A stretch of 20,158 nucleotides of DNA from Chitinophagales bacterium (lineage in GTDB: Bacteria; Bacteroidota; Bacteroidia; Chitinophagales; UBA2359). The position numbers were made by a program, and so were the translations under genes. The stretch is taken from NCBI GenBank assembly GCA_020629335.1, contig JAHDDN010000021.1, forward strand, positions 1 to 20,158, given 5' to 3'. The notes beneath the pieces are model-generated. The model made no database searches, was not told the DNA's origin, and saw nothing but the letters and a program-made list of their open reading frames with translations. Shown one piece after another: positions 1 to 7,632 of the stretch (positions within the stretch are counted from its first letter, which is position 1; every line of letters begins with the position of its first letter).

Positions 1-712
1 TATAGCCATTGGCTTGGGCTCGCTCATGGGCCTTTTTTAGGAAGGCTAAACGATCATGGCGGTAAAGCTGAATGGTATTAAATATAATAGGCAAGTCTTT
101 GTTACAATCTTGCATTAGTTCTTCTACCATCTCGTCCATGGCGGCTTGCATCCAGCTTTCTTCTGCATCTATATAAATGCCTACTTTTGCTTTTAGGGCT
201 GCTTCGCCTATTTCTCTCAAGCGATTCTTGGCGTCAAATAGCTCCTCCTTTTCTTGATCGCTCAAAAACTCATCGGCGCTACGCTTCTCTAAGATGATAT
301 TCCGAATCAAACTTGTGATCTTGCTGGTGACTACTGGCACGGCTTCTTTATCTTCTGCATAAAGAATGGCCTCTATCAACTTATTTTTGGCTTCTTCAAA
401 GTCAGCGACTGTTTCTTTGCCCTCTACGCCATAGTCCAAGAAGGAATCTACGCCGTATTCGGCCAGCTTATCTACCGTTGATTTGGTTTCTTCAAAAGTT
501 TCTCCACCACAAAATTGCTCAAAAATAGAATATTTCACCATTGACTCAACAAATGGTATATTCCACTTCAAGGCTTTGGCTGCTAATTGACTCCCCCAAT
601 TAGCGACAAATTGCTTATTCATCATACTAAACAAATAGTAAGCTTCTCGCAATTCACCAGGTTTTTTCATCGCAAATGCGATTTCTGTATTATCGAATGA
701 AATATTTGACAA
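1..712 (-). CDS. Proline dehydrogenase, N-terminal part (runs off the window)
   Basis: FAD-dependent proline dehydrogenase, which oxidises proline to pyrroline-5-carboxylate in the first step of proline breakdown. About 237 codons are present; the C-terminal half lies left of position 1. The protein begins SNISFDNTEIAFA, matching the N-terminal signature of the single-domain Bacteroidota enzyme as I know it. It later shows IDAEESWMQAAMDEM and FNTIQLYRHDRLAFL, the PRODH barrel motifs around the flavin and substrate site. The start is set by this signature: the frame is closed by TAA at 727-725, and the only usual start codon before FDNTEIAFA is TTG at 712-710. The first ATG (670-668) would remove that motif. 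The gene is divergent from the PorP/SprF gene. The family call is confident; the exact start is inferred. Confidence 0.9.
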   Translation of the reverse strand, partial: MSNISFDNTEIAFAMKKPGELREAYYLFSMMNKQFVANWGSQLAAKALKWNIPFVESMVKYSIFEQFCGGETFEETKSTVDKLAEYGVDSFLDYGVEGKETVADFEEAKNKLIEAILYAEDKEAVPVVTSKITSLIRNIILEKRSADEFLSDQEKEELFDAKNRLREIGEAALKAKVGIYIDAEESWMQAAMDEMVEELMQDCNKDLPIIFNTIQLYRHDRLAFLKKAHERAQANGY

Positions 713-1047
713 AATATGACCGTTTTAGCATAAGTAATGATGCAGTATCCAACTCAAACAATTATCCCCTATCTATAGCGTCATTACCTAAATTATTAAA
801 TTCTCCAATGTCAGGCAGCACTTTTACATCCTAAAGTATCTTATCTCTATACAATTATTCGTCCATTTCGTGACGAATAACAAATCCTTCTCAATTCATA
901 ATGATTTCGGGTGCAATTTCAGCATACCATGTCATTAAAACAACATTATTAACAAAAAAAATCTTTTGTTAGTGAATTGTTCAAAAAAAAACCTATTTTT
1001 AATCTCGAACTCTGCCTGAATTAGAGAATATTTGAAAAATTTATGAT
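713..1047. other. Divergent intergenic region between proline dehydrogenase and PorP genes
   Basis: This AT-rich 335-bp spacer must hold the promoters of both divergent genes. I found no gene in it. No convincing Bacteroidota promoter pair (TTTG, then TAnnTTTG) could be placed with correct spacing. The only clear structures are the 9-bp inverted repeat at 855-880, listed separately, and a weak AACAAAA/TTTTGTT inverted repeat at 951-970. Confidence 0.6.
855..880. promoter_or_regulatory. Perfect 9-bp inverted repeat, candidate operator
   Basis: TTATTCGTC (855-863) and GACGAATAA (872-880) are perfect inverted repeats around an 8-base spacer. They lie between two divergent genes. The size suits a dimeric regulator, but no T-tract follows, so a terminator is unlikely. 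The regulator is unknown, and the site could be chance. Confidence 0.35.
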
Positions 1048-2103
1048 ATGACGAAGCGTTACTTTAGGTATTTAGTATTAAGTGTTGTGGCAATGATTGC
1101 CATAAATGATCTTTCGGCACAGGATATTCACTTGTCGCAGTATTATGCTGCGCCAATGCTATTAAATCCAGCAACCACTGGACAATTAGATGGTTGTTAC
1201 CGATTTGCAGCTAATTATAAGAATCAGTGGGGATCTATCCCAGCTCCTTATAATACCGTTGCGGCCTCCTTTGATATGCCAATATTAAGAGGATCTTTAG
1301 GCATTGACCACGCTGGCGTGGGACTTGCTTTCTATAATGATCGCTCTGGTGATGGTATCTTGAATGATATGTCCGTTATGGGTTCTGTAGCCTACCACAA
1401 GGCTTTTGATCGAAATCGACGCTTTGTCCTCTCCTTAGGAGCACAAGGAACCTATAACTACAAAACGATTGACTTCACTAAATTGTATTTCGAAAATCAA
1501 TTAACTGGTGATTACACTTTCGATCCAGCAGCTCCTAATGGAGAGCCTATCTTTGATAACCAAATTGGCTTCTTCGACGTTCAAGCAGGCGGTTTATTAG
1601 CTGCTAAAGTTTCTACTGGCTTGAATCTTTATGCGGGTATGTCTTACTACCACTTAACGAAGCCTAATGAGACTTTCAAGGAAGAAACGAATATCCGTTC
1701 TCCTCGTTTAGTAGTTCACGGTGGTGGTAATATCCAAATCACTGAAGACTTTAGCTTCAATCCTAATGTGCTTTATATGGCACAAAACACAACCAGCGAA
1801 TTAAACGTAGGGGGTGCATTCGGTTATCACTTCGATCAGGGTAGTGGCTATGGCCGTGCTGCTGAGTCAGGTTATGATGGTTCTGCTTTCTACTTAGGTG
1901 CTTGGTACCGTTGGGATGATGCTATCGTAGCTGTAGCTGCCGTTGATTACAACAGCTTCAAGTTCGGTTTCTCTTACGATATCAATATCTCTGATTTAAG
2001 AACGGCTTCTTTAAGCCAAGGGGGTATCGAATTATCAATGATGTACATTGGCTGTATGGGTGAGCGTCGTTCTTATCCACCAGCATATTGTCCTCGTTTC
2101 TAA
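1048..2103 (+). CDS. PorP/SprF family type IX secretion outer membrane protein
   Basis: Outer membrane beta-barrel protein of the PorP/SprF family, linked in Bacteroidota to T9SS function and to surface delivery of large adhesins. It has 351 residues, close to the family's usual length. Residues 1-25 form a signal peptide ending LSAQ. Just after it is the family hallmark HLSQYYAAPMLLNPATTG, then alternating hydrophobic strands rich in Tyr, Phe and Gly, ending in Phe as outer membrane barrels often do. SprF-like genes often follow a giant adhesin gene; here the gene stands alone behind its own spacer and a strong terminator follows. The window codes for several T9SS cargo proteins, which fits the role. 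Which paralogue this is cannot be told from sequence alone. Confidence 0.9.
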   Translation: MTKRYFRYLVLSVVAMIAINDLSAQDIHLSQYYAAPMLLNPATTGQLDGCYRFAANYKNQWGSIPAPYNTVAASFDMPILRGSLGIDHAGVGLAFYNDRSGDGILNDMSVMGSVAYHKAFDRNRRFVLSLGAQGTYNYKTIDFTKLYFENQLTGDYTFDPAAPNGEPIFDNQIGFFDVQAGGLLAAKVSTGLNLYAGMSYYHLTKPNETFKEETNIRSPRLVVHGGGNIQITEDFSFNPNVLYMAQNTTSELNVGGAFGYHFDQGSGYGRAAESGYDGSAFYLGAWYRWDDAIVAVAAVDYNSFKFGFSYDINISDLRTASLSQGGIELSMMYIGCMGERRSYPPAYCPRF

Positions 2104-2122
2104 TTCAATGAAAACAAATCAC

Positions 2123-2158
2123 AAAAGCGCTTATCGGTTTATACTGATAAGCGCTTTT
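2123..2158 (+). terminator. Intrinsic terminator of the PorP/SprF gene
   Basis: AAAAGCGCTTATC (2123-2135) pairs perfectly with GATAAGCGCTTTT (2146-2158) around a 10-base loop. A T-rich tail (TTTTTTATT) follows. It begins 20 bases after the stop codon and is a textbook rho-independent terminator. Confidence 0.93.
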
Positions 2159-2172
2159 TTATTAGGGCGTGC

Positions 2173-2265
2173 CCCATTATTTTTTGAACCTCTGGTAAAA
2201 TATAACTGTTTCGCAAGAGGGCGGACACATAGGTCCGCCCCTACAAAAGCTAAAAAAATAATGGG
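2173..2265. repeat. Nested inverted repeat with REP-like core, outer end of structured repeat copy A
   Basis: Outer arms CCCATTATTTTTT (2173-2185) and AAAAAATAATGGG (2253-2265) are perfectly complementary. Inside is a second perfect palindrome, GGGCGGAC (2219-2226) and GTCCGCCC (2233-2240), loop ACATAG, followed by CTAC. The same core with changed but still paired bases recurs at 15289-15311. Both copies lie directly beside the CGGGCTGTCC end of the structured repeat. Confidence 0.8.
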
Positions 2266-2267
2266 AC

Positions 2268-2399
2268 CGGGCTGTCCGCTCTTATGTGGCTATGTGTCAG
2301 CTACTCCGCTAAGGCTCAGTTGTCTGCCCTACGGGCCAGCCTGCCTGAGCCTAAGCTCCATAAGCTGCCCCATTGACGCCACATACCGCTACCATCCCT
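2268..2399 (+). repeat. Structured dispersed repeat, copy A
   Basis: Runs from CGGGCTGTCC to ACCATCCCT and matches copies at 5746-5884 (inverted), 11229-11368 and 15103-15262 (inverted). Three nested stems: TATGTGGC 2283-2290 with GCCACATA 2378-2385; GCTAAGGCTCAG 2308-2319 with CTGAGCCTAAGC 2345-2356 (one mismatch); GCCC 2326-2329 with GGGC 2333-2336. It ends 18 bases before the rhodanese start. Open reading frames crossing it are not counted as genes. Confidence 0.85.
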
Positions 2400-2417
2400 C
2401 ACGCATAAAAACTTCCC

Positions 2418-2750
2418 ATGACACCAAAATTCACCAACATCTCTGCCGAAACATTCCAATCCCTAATACTGAAACCCAACACCATTCTATTGGACGTCCG
2501 TACTCCCACAGAATTCACCACTGCCCACCTAAAAGATGCCCTCCTGATCGACATTAAATCTCCGCATTTCATTGAAGAAATCCAAGAGTTAGATAAGGAT
2601 GCTAACTATTTGGTCTATTGCCGAATAGGTGTTCGCTCTGCCAATGCTTGCCACTATATGGCACAAATCGGCTTCACCAAATTGTATAATTTGGAAGGGG
2701 GGATTGTGGATTGGGTTGATAAGGGGTTTCCGATTGGGGATGTCTTATAA
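2418..2750 (+). CDS. Single-domain rhodanese-like protein
   Basis: Small cytoplasmic sulfurtransferase-type protein of 110 residues, one rhodanese domain with no signal peptide. Known features are the LLDVRTPTEF motif (residues 24-33), the active-site loop YCRIGVRS with catalytic Cys68, which would carry a persulfide, and the C-terminal NLEGGIVDW motif (91-99). The loop type CxxGxRS is that of active thiosulfate or thiol sulfurtransferases in this family. The substrate is unknown. The gene starts 18 bases after repeat copy A, which must therefore lie in its promoter or leader. It converges on radA and the two coding regions overlap by six bases. Confidence 0.9.
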   Translation: MTPKFTNISAETFQSLILKPNTILLDVRTPTEFTTAHLKDALLIDIKSPHFIEEIQELDKDANYLVYCRIGVRSANACHYMAQIGFTKLYNLEGGIVDWVDKGFPIGDVL

Positions 2751-4121
2751 AAACAAATTCTTATAAATGGTGTAAACGGTATTGGTGGGTACTATCTCGA
2801 TATTAAATTTGGATTGGTCTACGCCTTTATTAGAGGTGGAGATGAAAATCTTTTCAAAACCTAGGCGGTCTGCTTCGGCGATGCGCTGATCAATACGGTT
2901 GATACTTCTTACCTCACCAGATAAACCGACCTCTCCTGCCATGCAAACATTATTCGGGATCGACTTATCCTCAAAAGAGGAAAGTAGGGCCGCAATGATG
3001 GATAAATCAATGGCTGGGTCCTCTACCTTGATACCTCCAGCAATATTGATGAATACATCCTTATCCCCAAACTTAAAACCACAACGCTTCTCCAAAACTG
3101 CCAATAACATATTCAATCGGCGGATGTCAAAACCTGTGGCGGAACGCTGTGGATTACCGTATACTGCCGAACTGACTAATGCTTGTGTTTCTATCAGTAG
3201 GGGCCTTAAGCCTTCCATTGTAGCGGCAATACTGATCCCACTCAAATCTAAATTATTCTCTGATAGGAGCAGCTCTGATGGGTTCTTTACTTGTCTTAGA
3301 CCTTTTTCGTGCATTTCATAAATACCCAATTCTGCGGTGGAGCCAAAACGATTTTTCTTGGTTCGCAAGATGCGGTAAGAATAACTTCTATCTCCCTCAA
3401 ACTGCAATACCGTATCCACCATATGCTCTAATATTTTTGGGCCTGCTATCGCGCCATCTTTGGTGATATGACCTACTAAAAATACGGGTGTATTACTCTC
3501 TTTTGCGAATCGCTGTAGTTCTCCTGCACATTCTCTGATTTGGGAAACGCTACCTGGAGTAGACTCAATGTAAGGAGAATGCAAAGTCTGAATAGAGTCG
3601 ATAATCAGTACATCTGGCGCCATTTTCTTGGCATTATTGAGTATTTTTTGGGAGTCTGTTTCTACTAATAAAAAACAGTTGGAGTTTAGTCCGCCCATAC
3701 GGTCGGCTCGCATTTTGATTTGTTGTGCGCTTTCCTCTCCTGATACGTAGAGTATTTCATGTGAATTACCTAATTGTAATGCCAATTGTAGTAATAGGGT
3801 TGACTTGCCAATCCCTGGCTCCCCTCCTATGAGTACGATACAGCCTGCTACGATTCCGCCTCCTAAGACTCGATTCAATTCTCCATCTTCTGAGACTAAG
3901 CGAGGGACGCTTTCGTGCTGAATTTCGGTGATACGTTGGGGGGCTTTTTGGTTGGACATCGCCTGCTCAGTATAATTCGCAGGGCTGGAGGATTTGGAGC
4001 CACCTTTTACTTTCTCTTCTACAAAGCTATTCCATTGGTTACAAGTAGGACACTTGCCTAACCATTTGGCCGAGTCATGTCCGCATGACTGGCAGATATA
4101 TACTGTTTTTACTTTTGCCAA
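2745..4121 (-). CDS. radA: DNA repair protein RadA
   Basis: RecA-like ATPase with a Lon-like C-terminal domain that helps branch migration and processing of recombination intermediates. It has 458 residues, the normal length. Domains in order: zinc finger with Cys10, Cys13, Cys24 and Cys27; Walker A GEPGIGKST (100-108); Walker B VLIIDS (171-176); the RadA-specific KNRFG motif (256-260); then the Lon-protease-like domain to the end. The start codon is TTG (4121-4119), because the conserved opening MAKVKTVYICQSCG begins exactly there. The gene follows the periplasmic adaptor with only five bases between them, so the two are probably cotranscribed although their functions are unrelated. The 3' end overlaps the convergent rhodanese gene by six bases. 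Confidence 0.96.
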   Translation of the reverse strand: MAKVKTVYICQSCGHDSAKWLGKCPTCNQWNSFVEEKVKGGSKSSSPANYTEQAMSNQKAPQRITEIQHESVPRLVSEDGELNRVLGGGIVAGCIVLIGGEPGIGKSTLLLQLALQLGNSHEILYVSGEESAQQIKMRADRMGGLNSNCFLLVETDSQKILNNAKKMAPDVLIIDSIQTLHSPYIESTPGSVSQIRECAGELQRFAKESNTPVFLVGHITKDGAIAGPKILEHMVDTVLQFEGDRSYSYRILRTKKNRFGSTAELGIYEMHEKGLRQVKNPSELLLSENNLDLSGISIAATMEGLRPLLIETQALVSSAVYGNPQRSATGFDIRRLNMLLAVLEKRCGFKFGDKDVFINIAGGIKVEDPAIDLSIIAALLSSFEDKSIPNNVCMAGEVGLSGEVRSINRIDQRIAEADRLGFEKIFISTSNKGVDQSKFNIEIVPTNTVYTIYKNLFL

Positions 4122-4126
4122 TTGAA

Positions 4127-5434
4127 TTATTTTTTCTTTTCGTACAGTTTTTCCTTGTCTACTTTTTCTACTTCTGTGTCATTTTCTAATTCCTTAGCGA
4201 TGGCTCGGTAAGGGGCTACGACTACTTCATCTCCTTTTGACAAGCCCTCCAATATTTCCATATAGGTATCATCTTGTATGCCTACCTTGACTACTTGTTC
4301 ATTCACTTGTTTTCCATTGTAAACAAACACGACCTCTCTTAATTCTTCTTCTCCTTCTTTGCCTGTCTTAAGTGAATCAGCTAATGCTCTGACCGTTACT
4401 GCTTGTACGGGTATTGTCAATATTTTTTCTTTCTTTTCCGTTTGTATATCAACTGAAACAGACATGCCTGGACGGAAAGGAAACTGCTTTTTATTTTTAT
4501 CTAAAAGATCTTGATAAGATGATTTTAGCAATCGTACCTTGACGCTAAAATTGGTGACTTGATCGGTTGAAAGCTGGCTGGTAGCATTAGAAGAACTGGA
4601 GATTTGCGTTACTATACCTTTGAATTTTCTGTCAATATAGGCATCTACTTCTACAATTGCGGTATCTCCTACATTCACTCGAATGATATCATTTTCGCTT
4701 ACATCTACTCTGGTTTCCATTTCGTCAAAATCAGCTATACGCATGATTTCGGTTCCTGAAAATTGGGAGGTTCCCACGACCCTTTCTCCTTGTTCGATAT
4801 TGAGTAAAGATATAATTCCTGATGTAGGTGCATAAATATTTGTTTTGCGCAAATTATCTTTGGCTTCTTTGAGAGATGCTTGCGCACTTTGCACACTAAA
4901 TTGGGCAGCTTCGACTGATTTCCCTGTTGCTTTAATATCTGCATCTATGGTTTGTAAGGCTACGTCGGCATTTTCTAATTCTACTTTAGAAAGAATTTCG
5001 TCTTTAAAGAGTTGTTCGTTTCGCTTTAAAGTTGTTTCTGCTTGGGCTCTTTGGACGTCTATTTGAGAAAGACGAGCTTCAGATGTTGCCCGATTGGCTT
5101 TAGCGGTATTGACTGCGGCTTCTGCTCTCGCCACCATTGATTTGTAGATTTCAGGATCAATTCTGGCTAATAAATCACCTTGTTTCACAGAGTCCCCTTC
5201 CTCAACCTTCAATTCTACCACTTCCCCAGATACATCCGCACTAATTTTGACCTCTACTTTAGGATAAATTTTCCCACTGGCAGAGACCGTTTCTATGATC
5301 GTCCGATTTTTAGCCGCTTCAGTACTGACTTTGGTGAGTTTTTTCTTGCCTATCCAGCCTTGTCTTTTGCCTACAAAAGCAAAGATCGCAAGCAGGGCTA
5401 TAATAATGCCTAAAGTGATTAGCAGTTTTTTCAT
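4127..5434 (-). CDS. Efflux periplasmic adaptor (membrane fusion protein, RND/MacA type)
   Basis: Periplasmic adaptor linking an inner-membrane pump to a TolC-type channel. Of 435 residues, 1-22 form an N-terminal membrane anchor. The split lipoyl domain lies at about 62-95 (ADVSGEVVELKVEEGDSVKQ) and 200-235 (YAPTSGIISLLNIEQGERVV). Between them a long helical hairpin (about 97-195), rich in Ala, Glu and Gln, would contact TolC. Beta-barrel and membrane-proximal domains follow, with the usual FRPGMSVSVDI. The C-terminus is highly charged (EKVDKEKLYEKKK). A TolC homologue lies upstream on the same strand but 633 bp away, and no RND or ABC pump gene lies next to either. The pump partner is therefore unknown. 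radA follows after five bases. Confidence 0.9.
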   Translation of the reverse strand: MKKLLITLGIIIALLAIFAFVGKRQGWIGKKKLTKVSTEAAKNRTIIETVSASGKIYPKVEVKISADVSGEVVELKVEEGDSVKQGDLLARIDPEIYKSMVARAEAAVNTAKANRATSEARLSQIDVQRAQAETTLKRNEQLFKDEILSKVELENADVALQTIDADIKATGKSVEAAQFSVQSAQASLKEAKDNLRKTNIYAPTSGIISLLNIEQGERVVGTSQFSGTEIMRIADFDEMETRVDVSENDIIRVNVGDTAIVEVDAYIDRKFKGIVTQISSSSNATSQLSTDQVTNFSVKVRLLKSSYQDLLDKNKKQFPFRPGMSVSVDIQTEKKEKILTIPVQAVTVRALADSLKTGKEGEEELREVVFVYNGKQVNEQVVKVGIQDDTYMEILEGLSKGDEVVVAPYRAIAKELENDTEVEKVDKEKLYEKKK

Positions 5435-5501
5435 TGTTTTTTCATTATAAAATCACTCCAAGAGAATGATAAATAAATCTAAAGATAAAATTTTATTACT
5501 A

Positions 5502-5663
5502 AGAACTCATTTAAAGTTTTTCTGCTGGCTTAGAAAATAGTTGATTTTCCGTATTTCTGCGTTATTTTATCGGTCCGTAGCGCTGCTATGCACCTCAAAA
5601 ATGCCTTGAAATACGAAAAATCACCTTATTTTCAGCTTCACCATAAAACTTTAAATGAGTTCT
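5502..5663. mobile_element. MITE-like element M1, 162 bp
   Basis: Perfect 19-bp terminal inverted repeats: AGAACTCATTTAAAGTTTT (5502-5520) and its complement (5645-5663). The interior is an imperfect palindrome centred on CCGTAGCGCTGCTATG. No coding capacity. It matches M2 (10181-10341) in the same orientation and M3 (13210-13385) inverted. TAA lies on both sides of the inner GAACTC...GAGTTC, a possible 3-bp target duplication, though this is ambiguous because the ends are themselves palindromic. Confidence 0.85.
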
Positions 5664-5745
5664 AAGTATGAACCATACAAAATTATAAATTCGCCTTAAT
5701 GTAATTTCTCATGCTTTCGAGCATCTTTGTTTATAAGGGAATTAC

Positions 5746-5884
5746 TGGCTTAGGGATGGAAGTGGTATGTGGTGTCGAGAGGGGGCTTACGGAACTTAGC
5801 TGGACGCAGGCTGGCCACGCAGTGGCAGACAAGTACAGCTTAGTGGAGTAGCCGCCGAACAGCCACATAAGAACGGACAGCCCG
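5746..5884 (-). repeat. Structured dispersed repeat, copy B (inverted)
   Basis: Begins TGGCTTAGGGATGG and ends GGACAGCCCG. Stems: TATGTGG 5766-5772 with CCACATA 5863-5869; ACTTAGCT 5794-5801 with AGCTTAGT 5837-5844 (one mismatch); GCCAC 5814-5818 with GTGGC 5822-5826. It is most like copy C and lacks the REP-like neighbour found beside copies A and D. Confidence 0.85.
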
Positions 5885-5938
5885 ACTGCTGCGCTTCGCT
5901 TGCAATGATTAATGCATAATGATGAATGATAAATATTA

Positions 5939-5980
5939 GCTTCCTGCTACGCACTCGCTTTTGTGTGCGCAGCAGGAAGC
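5939..5980 (-). terminator. Strong hairpin, likely terminator of the tolC-like gene
   Basis: GCTTCCTGCT pairs with AGCAGGAAGC, extended by CGCAC/GTGCG with one unpaired base on each side. Read on the minus strand it lies about 90 bases after the tolC-like stop and is followed by TAATATTTATC, which is only loosely T-rich. A terminator or 3'-end stabiliser is likely; a pure U-tract is missing. Confidence 0.55.
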
Positions 5981-6026
5981 CCCAAATTTAGATAAATAGT
6001 TAATTGGTAATTAGAAAAGTCTAATC

Positions 6027-6073
6027 ACTATTCAACTAATACACTAATTAACTATTCAACTAATACACTAATT
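6027..6073. repeat. Two tandem 24-bp units at the end of the tolC-like gene
   Basis: ACTATTCAACTAATACACTA plus ATT occurs at 6027-6049 and again at 6051-6073, a perfect direct repeat with a 24-base period. The second unit contains the last codon and the stop codon (6070-6068) of the tolC-like gene, so the first unit looks like a duplication of that gene's 3' end. Confidence 0.85.
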
Positions 6074-7483
6074 GATTCTAAGTTTTTCGCCTTTGTAGAA
6101 ACGGAGGATATTTAGTCTAAAGACGTAATTGTATTTGGCGCTTTGGAGATTGAGTTCGCCTATTGCGAGTCGATCTTTGGCGCTATTGTATTCGAAGGCA
6201 TTGACGACGCCTAAGTTGAATTTTTTCTCTGCTTGTTGATAAGCATTTTGAAGAGCTGTTACATTGGTTTGCGCTGCTTCGTAGCTTTTAGCGGCTGCGA
6301 TTAAATTATAGTAAGCGTCTTCTACTTCTTTTCGGAGATTATTTTTGGCTATTTGGCCACTTAGGCGAGCATTTTGAGCATTGATTTCGGCTCTTTTTAC
6401 ATTGCTATTTACTCGGCCATTATTAAAAATCGGTACAGAGACATTGATTCCTATGTATGCATTGAGGTTATCGCTCCATTGTTGGATGACATTGGCATCT
6501 TCAAAAATTGGAACTGTTTGTGGAACAAAAACCGTTTGGCCATCCAATTCAAATAGAGGCACGTCTACTGTTTCTGTACCTATATTTCTGACCCCTAAAC
6601 TGGAACCGTTTGTTCCTATCGTACCATTTAAACTCACATTAGGGTATTTGGCTCCTTCCGCTATTTCGATTTGTTGATCAGCTATTTGGCCTTGTAATTC
6701 TGCGGCTTTGATCTCAGGGCGTATGCCTAAAGAGGAGGTATAGATTGCTTTTGAACTGAGATTTTGTACTTCTTCAGCTGGTGGCAATTCTACATCAGGA
6801 ATTTCGATTAGGAAGCCATCATCCGTATATTCTATTAATTGGTATAAATTGAGGTAGCCTTGTTGGAGGCTATTTTCGGCATTGGTGATATTGAGTTCTT
6901 CATTAGCAATTTGTGATTCAATATCGTAGAGGTCTCCTTTAGGCATGACTCCTGCCTTGACCATTTTTTCCATTTGGGTTAATCGGTCTTGCGACAATTT
7001 GATTTGATTATTCAGTACTTTTAATTGCTCTGTCGTTTGGAGAATGGCTAAATAAGCGGAGAATACGGCTAAGCTAATGTCTTCCTCTGTCGCTTTTTTA
7101 TTGATGTCTGCCAATTCGTATTGCATTTCGCTGGCTTTGATAGCATTCTTTATTTGGAAGCCATTAAAGAGGTTGAAGTTGGAATTGAGGGATAGGCCAT
7201 TGGTCGTGATACTTTCTGTACTGAAGTTATAGGTAGTCGGATCAATTGAGCGACCGAAGTTATAGCCGTATCGGGCACTTCCATTTAAATTGGGTAAAAC
7301 GTCCCTTTTGCTTTGTTCAAAATCAATTCTGGATATTTCCTTATTGAAATCTAGTTGTTGGAGTTGGATATTATTTTTGAGTGCATGTTGAATGCATTGA
7401 TCTAAACTCCAGCTTTCTTGCCCGAATAGGTTACAGCTAAAGATCCAAATAAAGGGGAGTAATAATAGGGTTTTTAAATTCAT
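6068..7483 (-). CDS. TolC family outer membrane efflux/secretion channel
   Basis: Outer membrane factor that forms a trimeric channel-tunnel for drug efflux or type I secretion. The 471 residues begin with a signal peptide (1-21, ending in NLFG, then Q). The Bacteroidota TolC opening WSLDQCIQHALKNNIQLQQL (25-44) follows. Two related halves of long helices rich in Gln, Ala and Asn (around 130-220 and 360-470) alternate with strand segments, the standard TolC pattern. Inner segments include RPEIKAAELQG and NAFEYNSAKDRL. The presumed partner adaptor is downstream on the same strand across a 633-bp gap. tadA is divergent upstream. No inner-membrane pump gene is near. Confidence 0.92.
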   Translation of the reverse strand: MNLKTLLLLPFIWIFSCNLFGQESWSLDQCIQHALKNNIQLQQLDFNKEISRIDFEQSKRDVLPNLNGSARYGYNFGRSIDPTTYNFSTESITTNGLSLNSNFNLFNGFQIKNAIKASEMQYELADINKKATEEDISLAVFSAYLAILQTTEQLKVLNNQIKLSQDRLTQMEKMVKAGVMPKGDLYDIESQIANEELNITNAENSLQQGYLNLYQLIEYTDDGFLIEIPDVELPPAEEVQNLSSKAIYTSSLGIRPEIKAAELQGQIADQQIEIAEGAKYPNVSLNGTIGTNGSSLGVRNIGTETVDVPLFELDGQTVFVPQTVPIFEDANVIQQWSDNLNAYIGINVSVPIFNNGRVNSNVKRAEINAQNARLSGQIAKNNLRKEVEDAYYNLIAAAKSYEAAQTNVTALQNAYQQAEKKFNLGVVNAFEYNSAKDRLAIGELNLQSAKYNYVFRLNILRFYKGEKLRIN

Positions 7484-7632
7484 AATGAGTTATTTTGTAG
7501 TATTGTATTACATTTAAGTAGTTACTAAGACTTTGCCAAAATCTTTACTAATTAGTATATCGGCTTAAGTTAACAAACTTATATCATTACAACTTATTAA
7601 AAAAGGTTATTTTTTACTAAAACATTTTTTTT
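7484..7632. promoter_or_regulatory. Divergent promoter region of tolC-like gene and tadA
   Basis: A 149-bp AT-rich spacer between two divergent starts, so it must hold both promoters. It contains the 12-bp perfect palindrome TACTAATTAGTA at 7546-7557, a possible operator. Consensus promoter boxes could not be placed with confidence. Confidence 0.45.

Larger units (their letters stand above)
5435..6067. other. Repeat-filled 633-bp gap between tolC-like and adaptor genes
   Basis: No gene is visible here. From the adaptor side it holds the adaptor's upstream region, MITE-like copy M1 (5502-5663), structured repeat copy B (5746-5884), a strong hairpin (5939-5980) and a 24-bp direct repeat running into the tolC-like stop codon. 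The hairpin and repeats make readthrough from tolC to the adaptor doubtful, so the adaptor may have its own promoter between 5435 and 5501. Confidence 0.7.

Noticed and set aside
668..670. ATG as start of proline dehydrogenase
   Set aside because: It would remove the FDNTEIAFA signature, which is in frame and follows a TTG.
2048..2557. Open frame of 169 codons overlapping the PorP end, terminator, repeats and rhodanese start
   Set aside because: It runs through a terminator and two palindromic repeats and overlaps two clear genes in other frames; its composition follows the repeat, not a protein.
5761..5884. C-to-T and G-to-A changes at 5763 and 5872 of copy B as a further covarying pair
   Set aside because: The two positions do not face each other in the proposed stem, so the match is probably chance.
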